Of a stretch of 64,000 nucleotides of DNA, positions 33,567 through 41,918 are shown piece by piece. The DNA is taken from positions 62,001 to 126,000 of the forward strand of contig JBHENC010000007.1 of assembly GCA_046262295.1 (NCBI GenBank), written 5' to 3'. Each line of letters starts with the position of its first letter. Within the stretch, counting starts at the first letter, position 1. The notes beneath the pieces were generated by a model. That model saw only the letters and a list, made by a program, of their open reading frames with translations. It had not been told where the DNA came from and ran no database searches. The position numbers were made by a program, and so were the translations under genes. Source of the stretch: JBHENC01 sp046262295 (GTDB taxonomy: Bacteria; Acidobacteriota; Blastocatellia; Pyrinomonadales; Pyrinomonadaceae).

Positions 33567-34625
33567 ATGTCTGCAACATATAAAATTCATCAGCCGCGCG
33601 AAACCTCTGCGAAGATCGCTTACGCTCTTTTAATCACCATCCTGTGTTGTCTCGCGGCAGCTTCGCCCGCCGCCGCCCGCGACAAAAAGGATAAGCCCGC
33701 TTACGGGCGCATCGAAGTCGCCACCAATCCCGGCGGCTACCAGATACTCGTTGACGGCGTGCCTTCGGGCGAAACGACGACCACCGCGCGCCTGCTCGAT
33801 CTTCCGCCGGGCAGACACACGGTTGAGATTCAAATGCCGAACGGCGCGCGTTGGGTGCGCGATTTCAATATCGTCGCCGGTCGCAAAAATTGCATTGTCT
33901 TAAACTATAACCCGAAGACGATCAGCGTCACGAAGCCCGCCAAATCGCCGTGCCCGTATCCCGTGAGCGTCTCCGCGCCTGTCTCGGTTAACGACGGCGA
34001 CATGGTCACGTTCGCTTCCGATGCTTCCTACGGCGGCAACTCTGCGCTCAACTATACATGGACGGTCAGCCCGCCTTCCGCACGCATTTCAAGCGGCGCA
34101 GGCACGCCGACCATCACGGTTGACACGACCGGATTGGGACGCCAGCGCGTCACCGCGATTCTGGTGGTTGACGACGGATCGGGCGAACGCGCGTGTCGTC
34201 AGGTGGCACAGGCTTCGACCAACATTGTTCCGCTTGCGCCTGCGCCTGTGCAGCCACGCAAGTTCGATGAATTCCCGTCCATCGCTTTCGACGACGACAA
34301 AGCGCGGCTGGATAATCTCGCCATCGAGTTGCAGAATACGCCGAACGCGCAGGGCTACGTCATCGTCTACGGCGGACGCAGCAGCCGTCCCGGACAATCC
34401 GACCGCCTTGGCGAACGCGCCCGCAGCTATCTCGTTTCGCAACGCGGCATAGATGCCCGGCGAATCGTCGTCGTCAACGGCGGCTACCGCGATACGGACT
34501 ACTTCGAGCTATATCTTGTACCGCAAGGTGCGCCGACGCCCGTGCCCGCGCCGACCGTGCAGCCATCAGAGGTACAGCCCTCTATGGAACGACCGTCGCG
34601 CCGCACTTCGCGCCGTCGCCGGTAA
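33567..34625 (+). CDS. Periplasmic protein with PEGA, PKD-like and OmpA-like domains
   Basis: 352 residues, 4 bases after the PEP-CTERM gene, whose last codons hold the GGAGG for this ATG; the two form an operon. Signal peptide about 15-37 (ALLITILCCLAAASPAAA). PEGA-type domain about 46-110 (GRIEVATNPGGYQILVDGVPSGETTTTARLLDLPPGRHTVEI). PKD/Ig-like domain about 130-218 (VNDGDMVTFASDASYGG...TWTVSPPSARISSG). OmpA/MotB-like region about 235-312 (FDEFPSIAFDDDKARLDNLAIELQ, RLGERARSYLVSQRGIDARRI), which normally grips peptidoglycan. Tail is Pro/Arg-rich. Likely an envelope scaffold for the surface protein before it. Confidence 0.82.
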   Translation: MSATYKIHQPRETSAKIAYALLITILCCLAAASPAAARDKKDKPAYGRIEVATNPGGYQILVDGVPSGETTTTARLLDLPPGRHTVEIQMPNGARWVRDFNIVAGRKNCIVLNYNPKTISVTKPAKSPCPYPVSVSAPVSVNDGDMVTFASDASYGGNSALNYTWTVSPPSARISSGAGTPTITVDTTGLGRQRVTAILVVDDGSGERACRQVAQASTNIVPLAPAPVQPRKFDEFPSIAFDDDKARLDNLAIELQNTPNAQGYVIVYGGRSSRPGQSDRLGERARSYLVSQRGIDARRIVVVNGGYRDTDYFELYLVPQGAPTPVPAPTVQPSEVQPSMERPSRRTSRRRR

Positions 34626-34645
34626 GAGTAAAGGCAAAGCAGTAA

Positions 34646-34697
34646 GCGGCGAGTGACAAGCAAACGGGTTCGTTCTGCTCGTCACTCGCCGCACTTT
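34646..34697 (+). terminator. Terminator of the PEP-CTERM / OmpA-like operon
   Basis: GCGGCGAGTGAC (34646-34657) pairs with GTCACTCGCCGC (34681-34692), 12 bp, then ACTTTTTATT. Confidence 0.88.
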
Positions 34698-34700
34698 TTA

Positions 34701-34730
34701 TTGACGCTTCTTCGAGGTGCGTGGTAATAA
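34701..34730 (+). promoter_or_regulatory. Promoter of the 53-residue membrane peptide
   Basis: TTGACG (34701-34706), 18-base spacer, TAATAA (34725-34730), starting four bases after the T-run of the preceding terminator. Leader of about 78 bases. Confidence 0.6.
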
Positions 34731-34814
34731 TCCGGCGAATGTTTTGGAAGTTAGGCCGTCGGATGAAAATTCGCAAAAAATCTCTGATCGTTCAATCCTG
34801 AAGGAGGATTCTTT

Positions 34815-34976
34815 ATGGCTGATGGTGATGGTGGCAGCAACACGAGTATTGTGGCAATTCTGGCAATCGTCGTGATCGTACTGCTGGTCGCATTCTTTGT
34901 GTTAAAAGGCGGTTTGTTCGGCGGGCGCGGCGGCACGGGCATCAACGTCAACGTCTCTACGCCGGGCAGCAAGTAA
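34815..34976 (+). CDS. Small single-span membrane protein (53 residues)
   Basis: ATG 34815 is preceded by a strong AAGGAGG (34801-34807). The product is a Gly/Asp/Ser-rich N-terminus of ten residues, one hydrophobic helix (about 12-31, IVAILAIVVIVLLVAFFVL), a K-G-G-L-F-G-G-R-G-G turn and a short NVNVSTPGSK tail. It sits alone between a promoter (34701-34730) and a perfect 12-bp terminator (35013-35052), so it is a true monocistronic gene. Function unknown; the tail is probably outside or inside as a docking peptide. Confidence 0.75.
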   Translation: MADGDGGSNTSIVAILAIVVIVLLVAFFVLKGGLFGGRGGTGINVNVSTPGSK

Positions 34977-35012
34977 GAGCCGCGAAAGTTTTTTCGCTCA
35001 AGTCTTAAACTT

Positions 35013-35052
35013 AGAGAGAAGCGCCGCCTTCGATGTGCGCTTCTCTCTTTTC
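35013..35052 (+). terminator. Terminator of the small membrane protein gene
   Basis: AGAGAGAAGCGC (35013-35024) and GCGCTTCTCTCT (35037-35048), perfect 12-bp stem, then TTTTC. Confidence 0.9.
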
Positions 35053-35091
35053 ATTTAACGGGCGCGGCTGTTAAATTAGTGAACGGTTAAT

Positions 35092-35196
35092 GGTAAATAG
35101 TTTCGAGTTTTTAGTTTTGAGTTTTCACCAAGCATTTCAAAACTGAAAACTGAATTTGAATGTTTACCCTTGATTATTTACTATTTTCTATTTACC
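35092..35196. repeat. Nested inverted-repeat element before glyS
   Basis: Outer arms GGTAAATAG (35092-35100) and CTATTTACC (35188-35196) are perfect inverted copies. Inner arms AGTTTTGAGTTTT (35113-35125) and AAAACTGAAAACT (35139-35151) are inverted with one mismatch. The element is strongly AT-rich, ends 11 bases before glyS and has no coding content. It may be a short non-coding repeat family. Confidence 0.6.
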
Positions 35197-35206
35197 AGAG
35201 GTAATT

Positions 35207-36640
35207 GTGGGAGCACCGAACATCGAAACAATCGTGAGCCTCGCCAAGCGGCGCGGGTTCGTCTTTCCATCGTCGGAGATTTACGGCGGACTCGGCAGCG
35301 CGTGGGATTACGGCTCGCTCGGCACGGAACTCTCCAACAACGTCAAGCAGCAGTGGTGGCGCTGGATGGTACACGAGCGCGACGACATGGAAGGCCTTGA
35401 TTCATCAATTATTCTTAACCGATTAGTCTGGAAATATTCCGGCCACGAAGAAACCTTCAGCGATCCGCTGGTGGATTGCCGCGAATGTAACAGCCGCCTG
35501 CGAGCGGATAAACTCGATTACGATCAATCGAACCCCGGAACAATTGACCAAGCATCTCAGCCCGGCTCTTTCAAACCAAAATGTCCGAACTGCGGCTCAA
35601 CTAATTTAACCGAAGCGCGCCCTTTCAATTTAATGTTCCGCACGACCATCGGCGCAGCGGCGGAAGAGGATGATCCGAATGCGCTCGCGTACCTTCGTCC
35701 CGAAACGGCGCAGGGGATTTTTATCAATTTCCTGAACGTGCAGCAGACGATGCGGCGCAAACTTCCCTTCGGCATCGCGCAGATCGGGAAATCGTTTCGT
35801 AATGAAGTGACGCCCGGAAATTTTATTTTTCGCACGCGCGAATTCGAGCAGATGGAGATGGAGTATTTCGTCAAGCCGGGCGAAGACGAGCCGATTCATC
35901 AGGAATGGATTGATAATTGTTTCAACTGGTACACGTCGCTCGGCCTCTCGAAAGATAATTTGCGGCTTTACGAGCAGCCGAAGGCGGAGCTGGCGCACTA
36001 TGCCAAGCGCACCGTTGATATTCAGTATCGTTTCTTTCCCGAACGCCCTGAAGACGAACGGCAGTGGGATGAATTAATGGGCATCGCCAATCGCACCGAC
36101 TTCGATCTCAAGGCGCACTCGAAGAAGCCCGAAGACGCGGAAGGCAAACGCCTCAATCCAGATTCAACCGAAGACTTGTCCTACTTTGATGAAGCGACCA
36201 AAGAGCGTTTTTATCCGTTCGTGATCGAACCGGCGGCGGGCGTCAATCGCTCCGTGCTCGCGTTTCTGATGGACGCTTATACGGAGCGCACGACAGACAA
36301 AGGCGAGAAGCGCGTCGTCCTGAAACTGCATCCTTCCTTAGCGCCGATCAAAGTCGCCATCTTGCCGCTGGCGAAGAACAAGCCCGAAATCGTCGGCATG
36401 GCGAAGGCCATCAGACGCTCTTTGCAACCTTCTTTGCGCGCCGTTTACGACGACACCGGCGGCATCGGCAAACTCTACGCGCGCCAAGATGAAATCGGCA
36501 CACCCTTCTGCGTTACCATTGATCATCAATCGCTCGAAGATGAAGCCGTGACCGTGCGCGACAGAGACACTTGGGAGCAGGAACGCATCAAGGTCGCGGA
36601 CTTACGCGAACATTTACAGAAAAGGCTGCACGACAGATGA
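35207..36640 (+). CDS. glyS: Glycyl-tRNA synthetase, homodimeric (alpha2) type
   Basis: 477 residues from GTG 35207 with AGAGG upstream. Class II enzyme of the archaeal/eukaryal-like single-chain type, not the alpha-beta type. N-terminal motif 1 region SLAKRRGFVFPSSEIYGGLGSAWDYG, zinc-like C-x-x-C pairs (CRECNSR and CPNCGS), motif 2 FRNEVTPGNFIFRTREFEQMEMEYF, motif 3 VNRSVLAFLMDAY, and a C-terminal anticodon-binding domain starting KVAILPLAKNKPEIV. It charges tRNA-Gly. Overlaps the next gene by ATGA. Confidence 0.96.
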   Translation: MGAPNIETIVSLAKRRGFVFPSSEIYGGLGSAWDYGSLGTELSNNVKQQWWRWMVHERDDMEGLDSSIILNRLVWKYSGHEETFSDPLVDCRECNSRLRADKLDYDQSNPGTIDQASQPGSFKPKCPNCGSTNLTEARPFNLMFRTTIGAAAEEDDPNALAYLRPETAQGIFINFLNVQQTMRRKLPFGIAQIGKSFRNEVTPGNFIFRTREFEQMEMEYFVKPGEDEPIHQEWIDNCFNWYTSLGLSKDNLRLYEQPKAELAHYAKRTVDIQYRFFPERPEDERQWDELMGIANRTDFDLKAHSKKPEDAEGKRLNPDSTEDLSYFDEATKERFYPFVIEPAAGVNRSVLAFLMDAYTERTTDKGEKRVVLKLHPSLAPIKVAILPLAKNKPEIVGMAKAIRRSLQPSLRAVYDDTGGIGKLYARQDEIGTPFCVTIDHQSLEDEAVTVRDRDTWEQERIKVADLREHLQKRLHDR

Positions 36641-37128
36641 CACGCGCCGCCCGCTTCGCTTTCCTTTCATTGCTTGCCGTCACGATGCTCTTAACGGCTT
36701 CTTCGCAAACAGCCGCGCAATCTTCGCCGACAGTTTTACATTACAGGGATGTCGTCGGCACTTACGAAACGAAAGAGGGCGACGTTGTGACGGTTGATCG
36801 CGCCGCTCGCGGACAGCTACGCATACACATCGAGGCGACATATCCGTACCGCACGGGCAACGGCGAAATGTCGGCGAACTTCGGCTCGGGAGAGGGAACG
36901 ACCAAACTCGTCGGCGACACGGCTTTGCTCAAGCCGGAAAATACGGAACGCTGCACCGTCAAACTCGTTTTCAAACCGCAGCGTTTAATCGTGACGCAGG
37001 AAGGCGCGGATTACGAATGCGGCTTCGGCCATAATGTGAATGCCGCCGGAACATACAAACGGAAGAGTCGCCGCGTGCAACGCCGTGACGAAACGGGCAC
37101 GCCCGTAAAACGGAAGCGGCGCGGCTGA
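36637..37128 (+). CDS. Small secreted protein, function unknown
   Basis: 163 residues from ATG 36637, which overlaps the glyS stop (ATGA); an in-frame upstream start lies inside glyS. Signal peptide about 5-25 (FAFLSLLAVTMLLTASSQTAAQ). The mature part is beta-rich: YRDVVGTYETKEGDVVTV, then a GDTALLKPENTERCTVKLVF segment with one Cys and a second Cys in YECGFGHNVNAAGTY, possibly forming a disulfide; basic tail. The pattern loosely resembles small lipocalin or lysozyme-inhibitor-like barrels, but I do not recognise a family. Confidence 0.72.
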   Translation: MTRAARFAFLSLLAVTMLLTASSQTAAQSSPTVLHYRDVVGTYETKEGDVVTVDRAARGQLRIHIEATYPYRTGNGEMSANFGSGEGTTKLVGDTALLKPENTERCTVKLVFKPQRLIVTQEGADYECGFGHNVNAAGTYKRKSRRVQRRDETGTPVKRKRRG

Positions 37129-37160
37129 AACCAGTGTCCGCAAATCGAAATTAATCTCTC

Positions 37161-37565
37161 ATGGCTATCGTCAAAAAACGCAACGAGCAAACCGAATCGC
37201 GGCTCTTGCTTGAATCAATCGAGCCGGTCGAGTTGCCGCCCGCCGAAATCGCGGACGGCACGGTGCTCGTGCAGTTCGATAAATTCAAGCCCTTTGTGCC
37301 GGAGCTTTTGGAAACTTTGCGCGCGGGCACGCTCGCCGAACCCGTGCCCGTGATGCTGGACGGCTCGACCTTCGCCGTGCATACACAGACGCGCACCTTT
37401 TGGGTCAAGTTGTGGCACGCGGCGGCATCTGATATGACGCGCATCGAACGCGCGCAAATTATTAGTTGCCTGCCTTCGACGCGCGGCGTTCGTATTGTCG
37501 TGGATGATGAAGGCGCGGGCGACGATCAAGCTTACGACGAAGACACGGAAGATTCCGAAGATTAA
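37161..37565 (+). CDS. Conserved-looking acidic-tailed cytoplasmic protein, unknown
   Basis: 134 residues, ATG 37161, no signal or membrane segment. The body (about 15-110) reads as a small alpha/beta domain (VLVQFDKFKPFVPELLETLRAG, FWVKLWHAAASDMTRIERAQII). The last 20 residues are almost all Asp/Glu. It lies 32 bases after the previous gene and 46 before cca, all on +, so it may be part of one transcript. No family recognised. Confidence 0.6.
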   Translation: MAIVKKRNEQTESRLLLESIEPVELPPAEIADGTVLVQFDKFKPFVPELLETLRAGTLAEPVPVMLDGSTFAVHTQTRTFWVKLWHAAASDMTRIERAQIISCLPSTRGVRIVVDDEGAGDDQAYDEDTEDSED

Positions 37566-37611
37566 ATTTATCCCGCACTGATTTTCAAACGCTAACTTTC
37601 GCTGCCTGTTC

Positions 37612-39015
37612 ATGCCCGCGTACATTCCCGAAAAGATCAGCAACCTCGCGCAAGCCGTTCGCCGCACAGGTGGCCGTGCGCTGCTCGTCGGCGGCTGCGT
37701 GCGCGATTGGCTGATGAACACAGAGCCGAAGGATTGGGACGTGGAAGTTTACGGCGTCGAGCCTGTGCTGTTGCGCGAAGTGCTCGAAGAGTTCGGGCGC
37801 GTTGATACGGTCGGCGAAGCCTTCACGGTCTATAAAATCGGCGTTGATCTGGATGTTTCAATTCCGCGCCGCGAACGCAAACAGGGGCGCGGCCATCGCG
37901 CGTTCATCGTTGAAGGCGATCCTTCGATGACATTTGAAGATGCCCTGCGCCGCCGCGATTTCACGATCAACGCAATTCTGCAAGACCCGCTCACAAACGA
38001 ACTGATTGACCCGTTCGATGGACAAACAGACATCGCCGACAAAACCTTGCGCGCCGTTTCGCGCGAGACATTTGCCGAAGATTCTTTGCGCGTGCTGCGG
38101 GCGGCGCAGTTTGCCGCGCGTTTCGAGTTCGATATCGAGCCGAAAACAATCGAGCTATGCCGTGCGATTGATGTCACGGACTTGCCGCGCGAACGCATCT
38201 GGGGCGAGATGGAAAAATTGCTGCTACGCGCTCGCCGTCCATCCATCGGCTTGAAGTGGCTCACGCAACTTAATGTCACAACGCAGCTCTTCCCTGAAAT
38301 CGAAAAACTGATCGGCGTGCCGCAAGAAAAAGAGTGGCATCCCGAAGGCGATGTTTACATTCATTCGCTGCTTGTCGTTGACCGCGCGCGCGAGTTGATT
38401 GACGATCTGCCTTATGCGAAACAGGTGACGGTGATGCTCGCCGCGCTGTGTCATGATTTCGGCAAGCCTGCGACCACCGAGTTTACGGAAGGACGCTGGC
38501 GTTCGCGCGGCCACGAAGAAGCGGGCGTCGCACCGGCGGAAAGTTTTCTTGAGCGTTTGAATATTCACACCATCAATAATTACGACGTGCGGGCGCAGGT
38601 TGTGGCGCTGGTGCGGGATCATCTGAAGCCGGGCGAGTTTTATAAGAAGCGTGAGGAAGTCGGGGACGGTGCGTTTCGTCGCCTCGCGCGACGCTGCGAA
38701 TTGGATTTGCTTTATCGTGTGGCGCGTGCGGATTCTCTGGGGCGCAACGCCGAATGGGTTCCGCGCGAAAAGTGGTTCGACGCGACGGCGCAGGAATGGT
38801 TTATCGAACGGGCGAGGGAATTGGAAGTCGAAGAACACGCGCCCGCGCCGCTTCTGCTCGGCAGGCACTTAATCGAAATGGGACAGAAGCCCTCGCCACG
38901 CTTCGGGAAAATCTTAAGCGCGGTTTACGAAATGCAACTCGACGGGCGCGTTTCCACTCTGGAAGAAGCGAAGCAATCCGCACGAAAAATGCTTGAAGCG
39001 AATGATAGAAGTTGA
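37612..39015 (+). CDS. cca: CCA-adding tRNA nucleotidyltransferase with HD domain
   Basis: 467 residues, ATG 37612. Class II polymerase-beta-type head: LLVGGCVRDWLM (about 23-34), DWDVEVYG with the D-x-D metal site (about 41-48), and RRDFTINAI (about 116-124). Neck and body follow (FAEDSLRVLRAAQFAARF). An HD phosphohydrolase domain (about 270-370, ALCHDFGKP) is fused at the end, as in E. coli Cca. It adds or repairs the 3' CCA of tRNAs; the HD part can act on 2',3'-cyclic phosphates. A poly(A) polymerase of the same superfamily is less likely because of the HD domain. Confidence 0.9.
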   Translation: MPAYIPEKISNLAQAVRRTGGRALLVGGCVRDWLMNTEPKDWDVEVYGVEPVLLREVLEEFGRVDTVGEAFTVYKIGVDLDVSIPRRERKQGRGHRAFIVEGDPSMTFEDALRRRDFTINAILQDPLTNELIDPFDGQTDIADKTLRAVSRETFAEDSLRVLRAAQFAARFEFDIEPKTIELCRAIDVTDLPRERIWGEMEKLLLRARRPSIGLKWLTQLNVTTQLFPEIEKLIGVPQEKEWHPEGDVYIHSLLVVDRARELIDDLPYAKQVTVMLAALCHDFGKPATTEFTEGRWRSRGHEEAGVAPAESFLERLNIHTINNYDVRAQVVALVRDHLKPGEFYKKREEVGDGAFRRLARRCELDLLYRVARADSLGRNAEWVPREKWFDATAQEWFIERARELEVEEHAPAPLLLGRHLIEMGQKPSPRFGKILSAVYEMQLDGRVSTLEEAKQSARKMLEANDRS

Positions 39016-39139
39016 ATACCCCTGTTTGCACGGCGCGAGCAGCATCCAACCTCTGCTGCGAAGAACCAGTATGAGAATCTCACTGTCCCGCGCTCTGCTG
39101 CTATCGGTTGTCGGGCAAAGCTGATGTAGGAAACCGTGC

Positions 39140-39700
39140 CTATGATAATTTACCGGCGCCGGTTTGCCACTCGTTTGCCAGCATTCCATAGATAACAAGA
39201 TCAACGGAGCGGTCATGTAGTCGCTCCACCTGCCTCAAAATACCTTCCTGAGTGAAGCCTAATTTCTCTGGAATGGCACGGCTTCTTAGATTTTCAGCAG
39301 CACAACGAATCTGCACTCGATTCAACTTCAAACTATCGAACGCATATGCAATCAAAACCCGACACGCCTTTGTCACTAATCCTTTGCCTTCCACATCAGC
39401 ATCTAACCAGTAGCCGATCTCTGTCACGCGATTTGACCAGTCAATATATTCGAGTGCAATTTCGCCAACTAACGCGCCCTGATACCAGATGCCAGCCACA
39501 AAACCGTTATTATCAGCAAGGCGCTGGAGCTTGCGTTTGATAAAGTTGCGCGTATGTTCTAAAGAATCGGCATTACTCAACCAGGGCACCCACATCAAGA
39601 GGCGTTCATGATTTCGGTTAATCAATGCAAACAACTCTTCGGCATGGCGCTCTTCGAGTAAGCGAAGTTCCGCCTCATCGCTCAATTTATAATTGAACAT
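39140..39700 (-). CDS. GNAT acetyltransferase, RimJ/RimL-like
   Basis: 186 residues. Starts with the RimL-type LRLLEERHAEELFALIN, then WLSNADSLEHTRNFI, GEIALEYIDWSNRVTEIGYWL, the acetyl-CoA loop region DADVEGKGLVTKACRVLIAYAF and NLRSRAIPEKLGFTQEGIL. The family acetylates N-termini of ribosomal proteins or small amines. It is the last gene of the minus-strand run aguB-aguA, so a polyamine substrate is conceivable, but the sequence is clearly RimL-like. The gene is AT-richer than its neighbours and may be acquired. Confidence 0.85.
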   Translation of the reverse strand: MFNYKLSDEAELRLLEERHAEELFALINRNHERLLMWVPWLSNADSLEHTRNFIKRKLQRLADNNGFVAGIWYQGALVGEIALEYIDWSNRVTEIGYWLDADVEGKGLVTKACRVLIAYAFDSLKLNRVQIRCAAENLRSRAIPEKLGFTQEGILRQVERLHDRSVDLVIYGMLANEWQTGAGKLS

Positions 39701-39732
39701 ATCTTCATTACCTCATAGCTGCTCAACTATTA

Positions 39733-40788
39733 TTATGCCGCTTGCGTTGTTGCTGCCGGTTGCTGCTGCGTGAGGCAGTGGATTGCGCCCATGCCCCAGA
39801 TAAGCGGCTCGCAGTTGATCGGAACTACTTTGCGATCCGGGAAAAGTTTTTGCAGAATCCCGGTTGCGCGTGCGTCGTTCGGGTGATTATAGACGGGAAG
39901 CAGCACTGTGTTGTTGGCGATATAAAAGTTAGCGTAAGACGCTGGTAAGCGTCCCTCGCGTCCGCCGATGTGTCCGGGCATCGGCAGCGGGATAATCTCG
40001 AAAGCACGCCCGCGCGCATCGCGTGCGTGTGAGAGACGCTCGTAGTTGTCGAGCAGCAGTTTGTAATTCTCATCCGCCGGGTCTTCTTCCAAGACGCAAA
40101 CGATTGTGGAAGGCGAAACGAAACGGGCGATGTCGTCTATGTGGCCGTCCGTGTCGTCGCCGACGATTCCCTCGCCGAGCCACAAGACGTGTTCGACGCC
40201 CAAGTAATCTTTCAAGCGTTGTTCAATCTCGTTGCGATCAAGCTGCGGATTACGGTTCGGATTGAGCAGGCATTGCTCGGTCGTCAGCACGACGCCCGCG
40301 CCGTTCACGTCAATCGAACCGCCTTCAAGAACAATGCCCGGCTCAAAGCGCGGCACATTCAAGGTGTTCTGCAACTGCTGCGGGATCGCGTTGTCGCCCT
40401 TTAACTCGGCATACTTGTCGCCCCACGCATTGAAAATCCAATCGTTATAAGCAAGCTCGCCGTTATTATTAATGATGAAGTTCGGCCCGTAATCGCGTAT
40501 CCATGAATCAATGGTTTCGAGGCGATGAAAGCGCACGCTTCCGGCTTCGGGAAAATCGCAACGCTGCCGGACGGCGTTTTCGGTTTCTTCATCGTCAACT
40601 AATAGATTGACCGTCTCATGCGGCGCGAGTGCGCGGATCATTTGCAGGAAAATCTCTTCGGCCTGCGGCACGCGGTCAGGCCACGTGAGCGGGTCTTTCG
40701 GCCATGCGAGCCACGTCGCCGCGTGTGTATACCATTCAGGCGGCATCCGGTAGCCGAGCGATGCGGGCGTCTGTGGCTTCGTCGTCAT
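39733..40788 (-). CDS. aguA: Agmatine deiminase
   Basis: 351 residues, normal length. Family signature regions: PPEWYTHAATWLAWP, the IRDYGPNFIINN loop, FEPGIVLEGGSIDVNGAGVVLTTEQCLL, GEGIVGDDTDGHIDDIARFV, and the catalytic Cys338 in GAIHCLTQQQP. It turns agmatine into N-carbamoylputrescine and ammonia. Start ATG 40788 touches the stop of aguB (40789), so both are co-translated; together they are the two-step putrescine route from agmatine. Confidence 0.95.
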   Translation of the reverse strand: MTTKPQTPASLGYRMPPEWYTHAATWLAWPKDPLTWPDRVPQAEEIFLQMIRALAPHETVNLLVDDEETENAVRQRCDFPEAGSVRFHRLETIDSWIRDYGPNFIINNNGELAYNDWIFNAWGDKYAELKGDNAIPQQLQNTLNVPRFEPGIVLEGGSIDVNGAGVVLTTEQCLLNPNRNPQLDRNEIEQRLKDYLGVEHVLWLGEGIVGDDTDGHIDDIARFVSPSTIVCVLEEDPADENYKLLLDNYERLSHARDARGRAFEIIPLPMPGHIGGREGRLPASYANFYIANNTVLLPVYNHPNDARATGILQKLFPDRKVVPINCEPLIWGMGAIHCLTQQQPAATTQAA

Positions 40789-41688
40789 CTATTTGCCCTG
40801 CGGTTCTCTTTCGAGAAAGCGAAACTGTAAATCCTTATAAGATTCGATGCGGCGATCACGCAGAAACGGCCAGTTCTGCCGCGTCTCTTCTATCTTCGCC
40901 AGATCGCACGGCACAATCAATATTTCTTCTTTGTCGGCGGAAGCTCTGGCGATGATGCGCCCGAACGGATCAACGACGAAGGATTGTCCCCAGAACTTTA
41001 GCTTGCCTTCCTCTCCGACGCGATTGACGACGACGACGAAGAGGCCGTTGGCGATGGCGTGGCCGCGTTGAATGGTTTCCCAAGCCTCATGCTGCGCCGT
41101 GTTCATCTCGTCTTTTTCGTCGGGCAGCCAACCGATAGCCGTCGGGTAAAAGAGAAACTGCGCGCCGGAGAGAGCCGTCAGCCGCGCGGCTTCGGGAAAC
41201 CATTGATCCCAGCAAACGAGCGTGCCGAGCTTGCCGTACTGCGTGTCGTTCGTCATAAAGCCCAGATCGCCCGGCGTGAAGTAAAATTTTTCGTAATAGA
41301 GCGGATCATCCGGGATGTGCATCTTGCGATACTTGCCGACCATCTGGCCATCCGCGTCGAGAGTTACGGCGGTGTTGTGATAAAGCCCCGCCGCGCGCTT
41401 TTCAAAGAGCGATGCGATGATGACGACTTTTCTTTCGCGCGCCACTTTGCTCAACGCTTCGGTGCTCGCGCCGGGAATCGCTTCGGCGAGTTTGAAGAGG
41501 TCTGTGTCTTCCGTCTGGCAAAAATATTGCGAGCGAAAAAGCTCTTGCAAACAGACGACCTGCGCGCCTTTGTCCGCCGCTTCGTGTATGCGCGCGATGG
41601 CCTTTTCCAGATTCTTTTCCGGCTCGGGCGCGCACGTCATCTGCACCAGTCCTATGTTGACGATGTTCGATTCTTGATTCTGTGGCAT
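40789..41688 (-). CDS. aguB: N-carbamoylputrescine amidase
   Basis: 299 residues from ATG 41688; the frame runs open further upstream to 42000 but those residues are not family-like and overlap the divergent control region. Nitrilase-fold with the catalytic triad E49 (QVVCLQELF), K122 (YRKMHIPDD) and C159 (LVCWDQWFPE). It hydrolyses N-carbamoylputrescine to putrescine, CO2 and ammonia, using the product of aguA, which abuts it directly. First gene of the minus-strand unit. Confidence 0.95.
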   Translation of the reverse strand: MPQNQESNIVNIGLVQMTCAPEPEKNLEKAIARIHEAADKGAQVVCLQELFRSQYFCQTEDTDLFKLAEAIPGASTEALSKVARERKVVIIASLFEKRAAGLYHNTAVTLDADGQMVGKYRKMHIPDDPLYYEKFYFTPGDLGFMTNDTQYGKLGTLVCWDQWFPEAARLTALSGAQFLFYPTAIGWLPDEKDEMNTAQHEAWETIQRGHAIANGLFVVVVNRVGEEGKLKFWGQSFVVDPFGRIIARASADKEEILIVPCDLAKIEETRQNWPFLRDRRIESYKDLQFRFLEREPQGK

Positions 41689-41918
41689 ACGCGGAATTAT
41701 AGCAGAGCGAAAGCGCGCGATGCGACAAACGCAGCAAAGCGCAGCGGGGCAGGCACGGCGTCTTTCGTGCGCAGCTTGGCGTGATGTAGAATGAGCGATG
41801 TTTTGATACGGCAAAGTTGATGCTCGAAAGTGCGTATCGCAAATTATCAAAGGCGGTGCGCCGCTCGTCGAGCTTTTATTGGCAGGCAATCTTATTCGTT
41901 CATAGAAAGAGATGACAG

